Source: Bactrocera neohumeralis (Eukaryota; Arthropoda; Insecta; Diptera; Tephritidae). Taken from it: DNA of 64,000 bases. Of the stretch, positions 1 to 11,000 are shown one piece after another. Within the stretch, counting starts at the first letter, position 1. Each line of letters begins with the position of its first letter. The notes below the pieces were generated by a model that worked only from the letters and a program-made list of their open reading frames with translations, was not told the origin of the DNA and made no database searches. The position numbers were made by a program, and so were the translations under genes. The stretch lies in contig NC_065921.1 of assembly GCF_024586455.1 (NCBI RefSeq), positions 25,300,635-25,364,634 on the forward strand. Direction: 5' to 3'.

Positions 1-67
1 AGGACAGCATTACCAAAACTGTAAACTTCATTAGGAAGTTCAAGGTTATCTTTAGCAGTAAGGCTGA

Positions 68-704
68 ATGGATCGTTCCGCTCTCGAGCTACTGTTTAGG
101 GATAGTACAATCAAGCGGTACACCGATGGCTCGAAAATGTCGGAGGGAATTGGCGCAGGGGTCGCATTATCACGCACCAAACTCTGCATACTCACTATTG
201 GTGTAGGCGTTTATAGAACGATTAAACAGTCTATTAGATCGCAACCAAATGGTAGGTAGGATCCGAACCTTTCATTTCGGTTGGTCCTATACCATAAAAG
301 AGCTGCTTCGCAAGGATGAACCAGTGGGAGGGATATTGTCAACAACTCCTAGGCATGCAACTTGCCAAGTTACTAAAGGGTGGTAACCTTGAAAGGTTTA
401 AATAAGTATGTAATCAACCCCGCAAGGGATAAACTTAGGCTACTTGTCGCCTCCTTCACTGGCTATTGTAAGCTTAAGAAGTACTTATGTATATAACATG
501 GGCCTAGTTTCTTGTGCGCAGAGCCGGTTCTGCGACGTGGAGTCTGAAACTCCAGAACACCTGCTAATTGACTGCACAGCCGTCTGTAGGCGCAGGATAA
601 AGGTCCTTGGATCCATGTTTCCAAATAGGAATCACATCGCCTCAATAGCACCTAGCAGTATATTGGAATTTATCAATCTGCTGGGGCTAGGTGAGTCGTT
701 ATGA
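68..704 (+). mobile_element. Non-LTR retrotransposon 3' fragment (RNase H to zinc knuckle)
   Basis: A reading frame at 68-259 contains YTDGSKMSEGIGAGV, the first catalytic-Asp motif of the RNase H domain of jockey/R1-type LINEs. A second frame at 444-704 contains CDVESETPEHLLIDC followed by ILEFINLLGL, the C-terminal zinc-knuckle and tail of the same ORF2 type. The two parts are in different frames with stops between them, so this is a dead, internally degraded 3' piece. The RT and endonuclease parts are absent or lie left of the window. Confidence 0.75.
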
Positions 705-1240
705 CTTAGGAGAGGACACAATAGACCCTCGGTCGCAGTGCAATCATCATTTATTTATTTAATGTATTCTACCTCATACCCTGATGATATTACAAATCGA
801 TAGCATTGGTTACAATAATCGATTCCACGTGTTTGAAAACGGTGAATGCGGACATGTCTGATAACTTTTGAAATTTCAAAACTGGATACAAAGCAATAAC
901 GGTCAGTGATTCGATTTTTTGGAGGAGCAATCGCGCAGCGAAATCAAAGAGCTCAGGGATGCTGTATACGGTGCCTCCTCATCTTCGTTAGGTATCGCCA
1001 AATATGCTTTAACGGGGACGGGTGCCAGTTATTAATGAGCCGCATACAGATGCCTCGAAATGGTAGCCATTTTCAGAGCATAACTTGGAAAAGGTCCATG
1101 GTTTCGTTTTGGTCGACTGAGAATTGAAGTTGCGCTAAGGAGCTGAGACAGTAGTCATCACAAAAGATCGCGTGTGTCATATACTACATGAAATATTGGC
1201 ATAAAAAAGTTGTCGACGTGATGGGGCCTGATTTTGTTTT
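705..1240. other. Intergenic, no gene recognised
   Basis: No supported gene. Around 1031-1130 one frame reads EPHTDASKW. This resembles the TDAS motif of Ty3/gypsy RNase H, but stops flank it and I cannot follow the domain further, so I do not call an element. Confidence 0.3.
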
Positions 1241-1261
1241 TGCGTACAATAAGGCCACATC

Positions 1262-1435
1262 ATAAGTAGGCGAACAGTCGAAAGAGTGAATTTCAGCTGA
1301 CACCCGCCCCTAGGAAGTCAAAGATTGGAAATATATAATAGCTGTTTTCTGGGATTTACAAAGAGTGTTGTACATCGACTACCTGGAGAATTCCAACACG
1401 GTCATAAGGCTCTACTGTGCCGGATTGTTGGCTCA
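1262..1435 (+). mobile_element. Mariner transposase fragment
   Basis: The frame reads VFWDLQRVLYIDYLENSN then LYCAGLLAQ. This matches the stretch around the second catalytic Asp of mariner transposases (typically VFWD..G....DYL..G.TI...YY..LL). Upstream, TPAPRKSKI fits the preceding basic segment. Downstream homology is lost after about 1435. It is a small pieced-out remnant without visible inverted repeats. Confidence 0.65.
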
Positions 1436-1947
1436 AAACCTAAAAATGTTGATTTTTGGTCGAAATAAAAGCTGTTCATCTTTACATTATTTAATGATCG
1501 CAAGAACAAAAACACATCTTGATTTCAAGTCTACTATGGACTCTTCAGATGTCTTCATTAATGACGTCATGCTTCTAAGTATCTGAGCACGTAATGGCTT
1601 ACTGAGCTTTTTAAAAAAAAGTCGCATCTTGCAGATCTTATAGACTACCACAGTCTGTCGAATTCCAAAGCTCAATAAACTCTTTAATCTTTTTAAGTCT
1701 GTATACTTTTACTTACCGGAATATTCCAAAGAGTATTTTTTTATAAAAAAAACCGTTTTATTAAAATTAATCATCTTTAGTTACATATGCAGATTATGAA
1801 GAAACCCTAATCAATCTCTTTCTAAATATTCGCTCTTTTTTATTTGCTTTTATTCTCTTCTCTCTATAATTTAAATATAAATTCAACGTATTCTTCTTTG
1901 CCATTAAAATCGGTCATCATTCTTCTCTTCAACATTCTTCCAGTTAA

Positions 1948-2072
1948 CTAGATCTTCTGAAACTGACCCATAAAGTAGATGCCAAACTTTCGGGAGCGCA
2001 GGAAATACATGAAAGGATGATCAGCAATGAAGCGTTTGCGTCTGAAACTCCTTACGGGTAAAATTCGCAAAA
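1948..2072 (-). CDS. Spn42Da: Spn42Da cassette I (most distal)
   Basis: Acceptor AAAACATTTCAG|TT; 40 codons and TAG. The loop is V-LRILPVRSFRRKRF followed by IADHPFMYFLRSRKFG and IYFMGQFQKI. It is unusually basic: Val/Arg at the expected P1-P1' and an R-R-K-R run a few residues further on the P' side. It is the shortest cassette. A transcript using it would need to skip eight nearer acceptors over 14 kb. Confidence 0.8.
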
Positions 2073-5000
2073 CTGAAATGTTTTAAATATAATTATTTCC
2101 AATCTTTAATATATTAATAGACAACATGAACCCCAAAAAATAGATGGATGACAGTATTATATTTATTTCCACATGCATTTCGTACAAATATGATGTTTTT
2201 GCCACAAACGATTAGGTTACGATGCCGTTTTCCCACGAACATCTGTTTGCATGCTGTGACAGGCGGAGAAAATCGTTAGCCGTCAAAATAACATTAACGG
2301 TAAATAACTTAATGTGTACATACCGAGCATTAATAATACAGATAAGATTACGTGACATAAACAAAAAGAATAGTCAAATTTCTGTAATTTTAAAATATAA
2401 ATAAATGATTTGAGTAATTTCGTGCATGGCGTCACAAGCCAAGTTTGCTGTCAAACACGCTCCAGAAAAATACCAGCAAGAAATTGTCATATGCTCTGTT
2501 TCTTGATACCGGCTACATAAGTATTTAGTACCAAAGTCGATATATGTGACCTGGTCTACGGAAAGGGGGCTTAGGTGTCAAAAAATCAATTTTCACTTTT
2601 TAGTTGATTCGGATGGAAGATGAGATGATGAGATGCTTTTTCACATGATAGAATCCAAAAAGTTTTCGCACGTTAGCTCCCTTTTCGTAGACCAGGTCAT
2701 ATATAATAAATAATAACAGTTATATGATGACCCACGAAATATATAAATTTATTTATTTTTTAGATTGTTTACATATATATGTTCAAATATAGATATATAA
2801 ATTTATTGAAATTGAGCTCCATCATGCCTTCGTCTTTTGTCCAGCAAACAGAATCAAATTGGCCTTATTTTTGATGATATATGCAAAGGGTTTGTCTGCT
2901 ATGAAGAGCCTGGGCGGCGGTGGACCTCCTCCCACTGAGGTTATGCCCGCAAAGATGACAGCTAAGAGAAAAAAAATAGTATTTACGAAATGTCACTTTT
3001 AGTTACATAAATTGGAGTTGGCAAAACTTGGAAGTGAAACGGTGACTTTTAAATAATATTAGAAATTGATAATTAATCTATTTATTATTACTTAAATTTA
3101 TTATTTAATAAAGTTATTAACAAATGAGATTTAAAAGTGAAAAAATATGCGAGTTTATAACAAAATTATTAGCAAAATATTAAAAAATAAAAAAAAAATT
3201 ATAAAAACAGAGAACTGGTAAGAACACTCTCTGCAAAAAATATGTGTGCCATATTCCATTATGTTCCGCTTTTTTATGTATATTTATTTTATAAGCAAAT
3301 ATTAAATGTACATAGTAAATTAAATTAAAAGTAAAATTTAAAAAATATACGAAGAAATTGAACATTACTACATTATATTATTAAAAACTTTACTCACAAA
3401 ATGTATTTTTCATTTTCTGAAGATGAGTTTCAAAATGTTTTCTTAAGGGGTTACTTGGGTTTTGAAATTTCCAAAACTCATTTTTTTCATTGTCCAGAAT
3501 GTTTTCCCAAAGTTTCAAAGCAATCGCAATAAAGGTGTTGGAGGTAGAAACTTTGGAAAAGCGGCCGTCAGACTAGACCGGTTGGCTATTTCATTGTTTG
3601 AACTTGTTTTCATAAAACGTGGTTTCAAAAGCGTTCTATTCACAACACCTTCACCCATCTTGAGACCCAGCATTCATTATTGGATAATATTTGACCGAAT
3701 AGACCACGTCCAATACGCAGTGTAGAAAATATACATAGCAGCCGTAGCTGAGAGTTCGGTTCGTTCGGACCGACATATGAAACGACTTGACGCATTTTAT
3801 GTTAGCTCGAGATCTTCAATTGAAAGCGTACAAAATACAGCTTGTGCAAGAACTGAAGCCTACCCATGTGACATCACTTCGCTTTATGGGCTCCTGAAAA
3901 GTTTCAAGAAGATCCGTCGTTTTTGAGCCAAATTTTGTTCAGCGATGAGGCCGCCGATTTCTGGCTCAATTGGTATGTAAACAAGCAAAATTGTCGCATT
4001 TGGGACGAAGAGCAACTTGAAGAGTTTCAAGAGCTGCCATTTCATACAGAAAAAACAACGGTTCGGTGTGATTTGTGGGTCGGAATCATCAGTCCATATT
4101 TCTTCAGAAATGATGTCGGTGAGAACGTAACTGTCAATAGCGATCGTTATCGCTCCATAGTAACAGACTATGATGCCTGAAATTGAAATTCGCGATCTCG
4201 GCGCTACTTCCCACACAACGCATCAATCAATGCATTTATTTAGATCGTGTCATATCACACCGTTAGACTTTTTCGTGTGGCGACATGTATAGTCTAAAGT
4301 CTATGTGCGCAATCCTGTTTCGATTTAAGCCTTGGAGCAAAACATCACGAGTGTCATTCGTCAGTTACCGGTCAAAATGCTCGAGCGAGTTGGACCATCT
4401 GAGACGTAGCCGTCAACATTTGAAAGAGATAATCTTTAAACAAGTAAGGAAGGGCTAAGTTCGGGTGTCACCGAACATTTTATACTCTCGCATGGTAAAG
4501 TGATAATCGAGATTTCATAATACGTCATTTACATATTTTTCAAATACCGTATTTTTGTAAAGTTTTATTCCGCTATCATCATTGGTTCCTAATGTTTATA
4601 CTCGTATTATACAGAGAAGGCATCAGATGGAATTCAAAATAGCGTTATATTGGAAGAAGGCGTGGTTGTGAACCGATTTCACCCATATTTCGTACATGTC
4701 ATTAGGGTGTTAAGAAAATATTATATACCGAATTTCATTGAAATCGGTCTAGTAGCTCCTGAGATATGGTTCATGGTCCATAAGTGGGCGGCGCCACGCC
4801 CATTTTCAATTTTTAAAAAAAGCCTGGGTGCAGCTTCCTTCTGCCACTTCTTCTGTAAAATTTAGTGTTTCTGACGTTTTTTGTTAGTCGGTTAACGCAC
4901 TTTTAGTGATTTTCACCATAACCTTTGTATGGGAGGTAAGCGTGGTTATTATCCGATTTCTTTTATTTTTGAACTGTATATGGAAATGCCTGAAAAAATG

Positions 5001-8000
5001 ACTCTATAGAGTATGGTTGACATAACTATAGTAGTTTCCGACATATATCAAAAAACTTAGTAGGGGGCGGGGCCACGCAAACTTTTCCAAAAAAATTACG
5101 TAAAAATATGCCGCTGCCTAATGCGATCCTTTGTGCCAAATTTCAGTTTAATATCTTTATTTATGGCTTAGTTATGACACTTTATAGGTTTTCGGTTTTC
5201 GCCATTTTGTGGGCGTGGCAGTGAGCCGATTTTGCCCATACGCAAATACGTGTACCAAGTTTCATCATGATATCTCAATTTTTACTCAAGTTACAGCTTG
5301 CACGGACGGACGGACAGACGGACGGACAGACGGACGGACGGACAGACAGACATCCGGATTTCGACTTCTCTCACCCTGATCACTTTGGTATATATAACCC
5401 TATATCTGACTCTTTTAGTTTTAGGACTTACAAACAACCGTTATGTGAACAAAACTATAATACTCTCGTTAGCAACATTGTTGCGAGAGTATAAAAATTA
5501 ATGGCAAAGAATGTTCTTTCGAATGATAATAAACATTCCCCATTAAATTTGAAGTTTCTGTGTTTTTTCTTTAAAAAAGTAGGGAACCTCGAAATGAATC
5601 ACTACACCTCTTGATTGATAGAACGATTTTTTCGATTACAACTAGTTTTTTTTCGAATTAATTTGTGGTAAAAATTGGAGTGAAATATTACTGATTTGTT
5701 TGCAACTTTGCCAAAAGTTAATTTTTTCTAAATTCTTCGATTAATCAGGACCTATATTCATTTACTAACGGATGAAATTTGATATTTAGATTTTAGATGA
5801 ATTCTTCGTCTATATTGTAATAAATCAATTACATGAAAAAATTGGTGAAAATATCCACTTTTTCGGCCATCAAAACCCACGTAACCCCTTCAGACTTACA
5901 TATTTTTTTAATCTAAACCAAGTACCAAATTTAATATCTACTAATTACGCAAAGTAAATAAAGTTAAATTTCAAATTGTGTAGAATACATTTAAGTTTTA
6001 ACGCCTGGCCTTTTGTCCAGCAAAAATAACGAAATTTGCTTTATTTTTTATTAGAAATACGAAGGGTCTGTCAGCAATAAACTTTCTGGGCGGTGGTTTA
6101 GGTAATGCTGGTCCGCTGAAGCCCAAGAAGATGGCTGTTAAGTAGAAAATACAATACGAAAATAACGGTAATAAAATAAACTAAATTAGAAAATAATTAT
6201 ACTATATGTTTGTTGTTATATAAGGCCATCCCATTTGTTAGTTAAAAAAGTTAAAGGTAAAATATATCTAAGACAAGAAAAAAGACTTAATAATAAAAGA
6301 GCGTACAATATACTTTCCTCAAATATCCAAACAATTGGCTTACAAAAGATAAAATTAAACTGTTTTTAATTAGGATTTTTTCTTTTAATGCATTGCATTA
6401 TCTTGGCGTGCTCTGACCTGGCTACTTTCGAAATAGTAAGTATGACTCTAGTCGCCAAAGAGCAATCTGATCGTTATCAATTGGATCATATTCAACTTTT
6501 TTTGGCACATCTTTCGCTTTCTAGTTAAAGGTCATGAGTTATAGTGAAGCCCGAAAAACTTCTTTAATGCGAGGCCTTTTAATACTAGGTTCTAGACAAG
6601 GTTCGAGCCTTACTTTTCGAACAGATGCGATAAATATTGATTTGTTAATGCATTTGGAGCGAATTGAGAACAAGAGGAAATTTTATCGGCCTCAGACAAC
6701 TACTAAGTACAAATCGTATTTCCCTTATTTTTACAAAGTCCTGAACAGAAACATTTTTTTTCTCAAACCCAACTTCTACCATTTCGGTGTGTTTTCTGAA
6801 CTACACATTTTATGTTATTTATAAAACTTCTTAACAAATGACTGTCTAATCTTCAAAATAATAAATAAATTAAGATTTTGTCAAGCCCACATATATTTAA
6901 ATGCTGTCATTCCGAAAGCTTTCGCTAAAGCTAGACAAAAAGAGATAGGAAGATAGATTGACATAGAGGAGATAGATAGGAGGTAAATATATAGGAATAT
7001 AGATTGACATTGAGAGAGAGTGCGATAAAGAGAAAAAGGAGAGAGATAAAAAAAGAGAGGGAGATAAAGCAAGAGAGGGAAGGCAAGAGAGAGTGAGAGA
7101 GAGAGATTGAAAAAGAGGGAGAGTGAGAAAGCGAGAGAAAGGAAGGACTACTGTATTTTGACTTCCTTTGATTCCAAGGAATCCACATTTCCCTCAGCCC
7201 AATCTTCTTCAATTTTATCTAAGGTTAACGAACTTATGTGATTTTTTAATACTGATAGCCTTTCAAGTATATTATCTTCATTTTCTAACGACTTGTTTAC
7301 TCTCTACATCCATCTTATCACTTGACAAATCGTAATCGAATGGAAAATTATACAAGTTTAAGCCTTTCTTGACTGAGGGGAAGGAAAAATGTCTTAATAA
7401 TAGTAAAATCTGGAACAGTGTTGGCATAATTCAAATTTTGACAATATATGACGAGGTGAAATAGGGTTTAGCTATGATTGTACTACGCAGGTTGCCTTTT
7501 ATATTTCGGGATTCGAGAACAAAAACAAATTTTAATCGTCGAAAATCGCTTTATAGTTTTTAGAAATATTCTCCATTAAAATCTATACACTACACGCGTT
7601 TGAACCAATTTTTGAAGCACTTTTGCCACTCCGATTGAGGTACATATCTTCAAAACATGCGTTCTGAACGCATCAACCGCCTCTTCAGGTGTCGAAAAAC
7701 GTTGAGCTCTTCATTTATTTTTTTTCGTACGGTAATAAAAAGATGTTCAAAAATTGAATTAATCTATGTATCCTTGTTGGGTTAATCCACGTCGAAAGTT
7801 GTAAAAAATAATGGCGCGAAATTGTTCGCGATTAAACAACATTTTTTGGCCGAATGAATATTTTAGCTTACTGTTAAGAACACAAATAGCGCTCGTATAT
7901 CAAAACGTTCTGGGTATGCATACCAGCAAAAATGTCCAACTTTAGCTTCCAGATTGCAACACTATGGTAGCAAAATCCTAAAATATTAAAGCTAACCACC

Positions 8001-11000
8001 ACCTACGTCATTTATGAGAGAACGAAGTCTTCAGGATCTTCATGACAAATAAATTCTTAGTTTGGCATATAGGGAAACAATTGTTATCTATAATAGTTGT
8101 TTGAGATTTTATTTTTTCCCGATTTTTCACAAATATGTATACAATCGATAATACATTTAATAATCAATTTTCTGGCTTCGTACAATCCCCAGCAAACAAT
8201 GGCACTCCATGAACACCACTTCTGATTAAATAGACGAACGGACGATTGACGTTGAATCTAGGTGGCTGCTTGGGGATGAAGGCGCATAACTGTACTATCA
8301 TAGCTGTAAATAGTCGTATAGGCAAATGTTGGTATATATGTAGTAACTGTTTTTAATGTTCCATACATACGTATCTTAGGTTTATATTTCTCACAATAAA
8401 CAATTAAATATTCGATTTGTAATATTTTTGGGTATTTTTCAGTTCACATTTGATCAACTGCGCGATCGTGGTGGGAAATAAAATTGATTAAATACGTCGC
8501 AAGTAAATGCAGGGTTTGTCCGGAAAGTAATAGGACTGAGTCGATTTAAAAAAAAAATTATTACAGCGTTGCCTGCGCGATTTCTAAGCATTGAAGGCGT
8601 CACGGAAGCCTTAAGAGCTTTTTGTTCTCAAACACTACTTCTACCGTTTCGGTGTGTTTTCTGGACGAATGAAGAACTATACATTTTATGTTATTTATAA
8701 AACTTCTTAACAAATTACTGTCTAATCCTGAAATAATAAAAAAAATTAAGATTTTATCTAAGCCCACAGAGAAAAAGAGATAGGAGGTAAATAGATAGGA
8801 AGATAGATTGACAGAGAGAGAGAGAGTGCGAAAGAGTGAAAAAGATACAGAAATACAGAGAGAGAGAGAGAGAAGAGCGGAAAAGAAAGGTCTCCTGTAA
8901 TTTGACTTCCTTTGATTGCAAGAAATGCACATTTCCAATTACTTTAGGCCAATTTTCTTCAATTTTATCCAAGGTTAACGAACTTTTGTATTTTTTTAAA
9001 CAACTTTGTTAGCCCTTCAAGAATATTATCTTTATTTTCTAACGGCTTGCTTTTCTTCTACATTCATCGCATCGCTTAAAAAATTGCAATGAAAGGGAAA
9101 AGCATACAAATTAAAGCCTGTCTTGAGTCTGGGGCAAGAAATGTGTTCTAATATTAATAAAATCTGGAACAGTGTTGGCATAATCCAAGTTTTGACAAAA
9201 TATGACGTGGTGAAAAATGGTTCAGCTTCAGCTCTGATTGAGGTACACATCTCCGCCTCTTCACGTGTCGAAAAACGTTGACCTCTTTCTTTTTTTTTCG
9301 TACGGGAATAAAAAGAAGTCCATCGGTGCCAAGTCAAGACTCTTCAGTAGATTACTCATCAAATCGATGTTTTAAGTGCTTAGAAATGCAGTTGTTTCAG
9401 GCGACGTGTGAGAGCTCGCATTGTCGTGGTGAAGAGTGGTCCGTCTTCCGCGGTTGGTTTTCCTTATTTCTTGAAAGAGAACTGGCAAACAAATGGATAC
9501 CTACCACTCAACATTTACTGTTCTGTTTTGTTCCAGTGGTATGGACATGACAATCCAGTTTTTCCAAAAAACAAGCACCCATAAATCCACGATTCATCAC
9601 CTGTCATGATGTCGTGTTTCGAGGCACCGCTATCGCATTTTCTGAACATTTCTCAATCTCGTCGACCAATCGACACGAGCCTTTTTTATGAGTGATTGAC
9701 AAATTGTTTAGGATCCAACGTGAACAACTTTTTTTACAGCCACATGTTCATGCAATATTGAAGGTATGCTAGTCCCACTAATGCCCATAGTTGTCTCAAT
9801 CTCACTATATGTAGGTCACGTGACGGTTTTGAGCACAGCATCAAAAGTTTACGAAACAATAATTGATTTTGCACGATTTTCATGAAATTCGTTTTGGTGT
9901 CATCTACGTCCTCGATAAAATTGATCATACCATCGATAAACACTGGTTTCCTGCTGGAGTTTCATCGTCAAAAATTGAATTCATCTACATATATACTCTT
10001 GTTGAGTTAACCCACGTCGAAAGTGGTAAAAAAAAAATAATGGCGCGAAAGTGTTCGCGATTAAATTACATTTTTTAGCCGAATGAATATTTTAGCTTAC
10101 TGTTAAGAACACAAATAGCGCTCGTATATCAAAACGTTCTGAGTATGTACTATATGCCATCAAAAATGCCCATCTTTATGATAGGGTTGCCAAATCCCGA
10201 AATAGAAAAGTCAACCTACATAATTCATGAGAGAACGTCCGTCTTCCGGACCTTCATGACAAATAAATTTTTAGTTTGGCATATAGGGAAACAATTGTTA
10301 TCTATAATAGTTGTTTGAGATTTTATTTTTTCCCGATTTTTCACAAATATGTATACAATCGATGAGTGCTTTTAAATACATTTGAGAAACGATCATCAAT
10401 TTTCTGGCTTCGTACAATCCCCAGCAAACAATGGCACTCCATGAACACCACTTCTGATTAAATAGACAAACGGACGATCGACGTTAAATCTGGGTGGTGG
10501 TGGATGGGCGATGAAGGAGCAATACTGTACCATCATAGCTGTAAATAGTAGTATAGCCAAATGTTGGTATGTAGTAACTGTTTTTAATGTTCCATACATA
10601 CATATCTTAGGTTTATATTTCTCACAATAAACAATTAAATATTCAATTTGTAATATTTCTGGGAATTTTGCAGTTCTACAACTGATTCTGACGAGGGCTG
10701 TGAAAGAACGGTACCCCGAGAAGAGGTGGAAAGAGCGACGTCTTTTCAACATAACAAAGAGAAAGAGGGAAAAAAGATGTGAATACGAAGAACTTGAGGT
10801 GCTGGCTAACAGGAATTTTATCAAAGGTACGGGCGACGGAACCAATGGAAGGACCAGGTGTACAGCGACCTGTCTGTATTTGGGATATACAGCAAGTGGG
10901 ATCCCGCAAAGGATAGAGGCAACTGGCGACGTTTCGTATTCTCGGCCCAAACCGACCCACAGTTGTAGTGCCAAAAAAGAAGAAGAAATAAGGACGGAAA

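Larger units (their letters stand above)
3443..5893. mobile_element. Composite element bounded by inverted repeats
   Basis: AAGGGGTTACTTGGGTTTTG at 3445 is the inverted partner of CAAAACCCACGTAACCCCTT ending at 5890 (one mismatch). The interior is not one element. It contains a broken transposase on the plus strand, and inside that a separate hairpin-ended repeat. The outer ends probably belong to a MITE that was invaded twice. Confidence 0.55.
6752..10677. repeat. Tandem duplication containing serpin cassettes F and E
   Basis: Segment 6752-8455 and segment 8620-10677 align from the shared start (TCGGTGTGTTTTCTG..) through a GA-rich stretch, a mariner remnant and a serpin cassette. They end at the shared GTTTATATTTCTCACAATAA..CAG. 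The right unit keeps about 650 bases of mariner sequence missing from the left; the left keeps about 190 bases missing from the right. So the duplication came after the mariner insertion, and each copy has since lost different parts. Confidence 0.75.

Noticed and set aside
5267..5501. Frames containing repeated DGRTDRRTDGQTD
   Set aside because: Product of the GGACGGACA microsatellite inside an interspersed repeat.
6881..7212. Serine/leucine-rich minus-strand frames, also at 8600-8972
   Set aside because: Translation of GA-rich simple sequence; no gene evidence.
10396..10974. 192-codon minus-strand frame read as one protein
   Set aside because: Only the last 46 codons are the serpin cassette; the rest is intron plus antisense LINE sequence upstream of a good acceptor.
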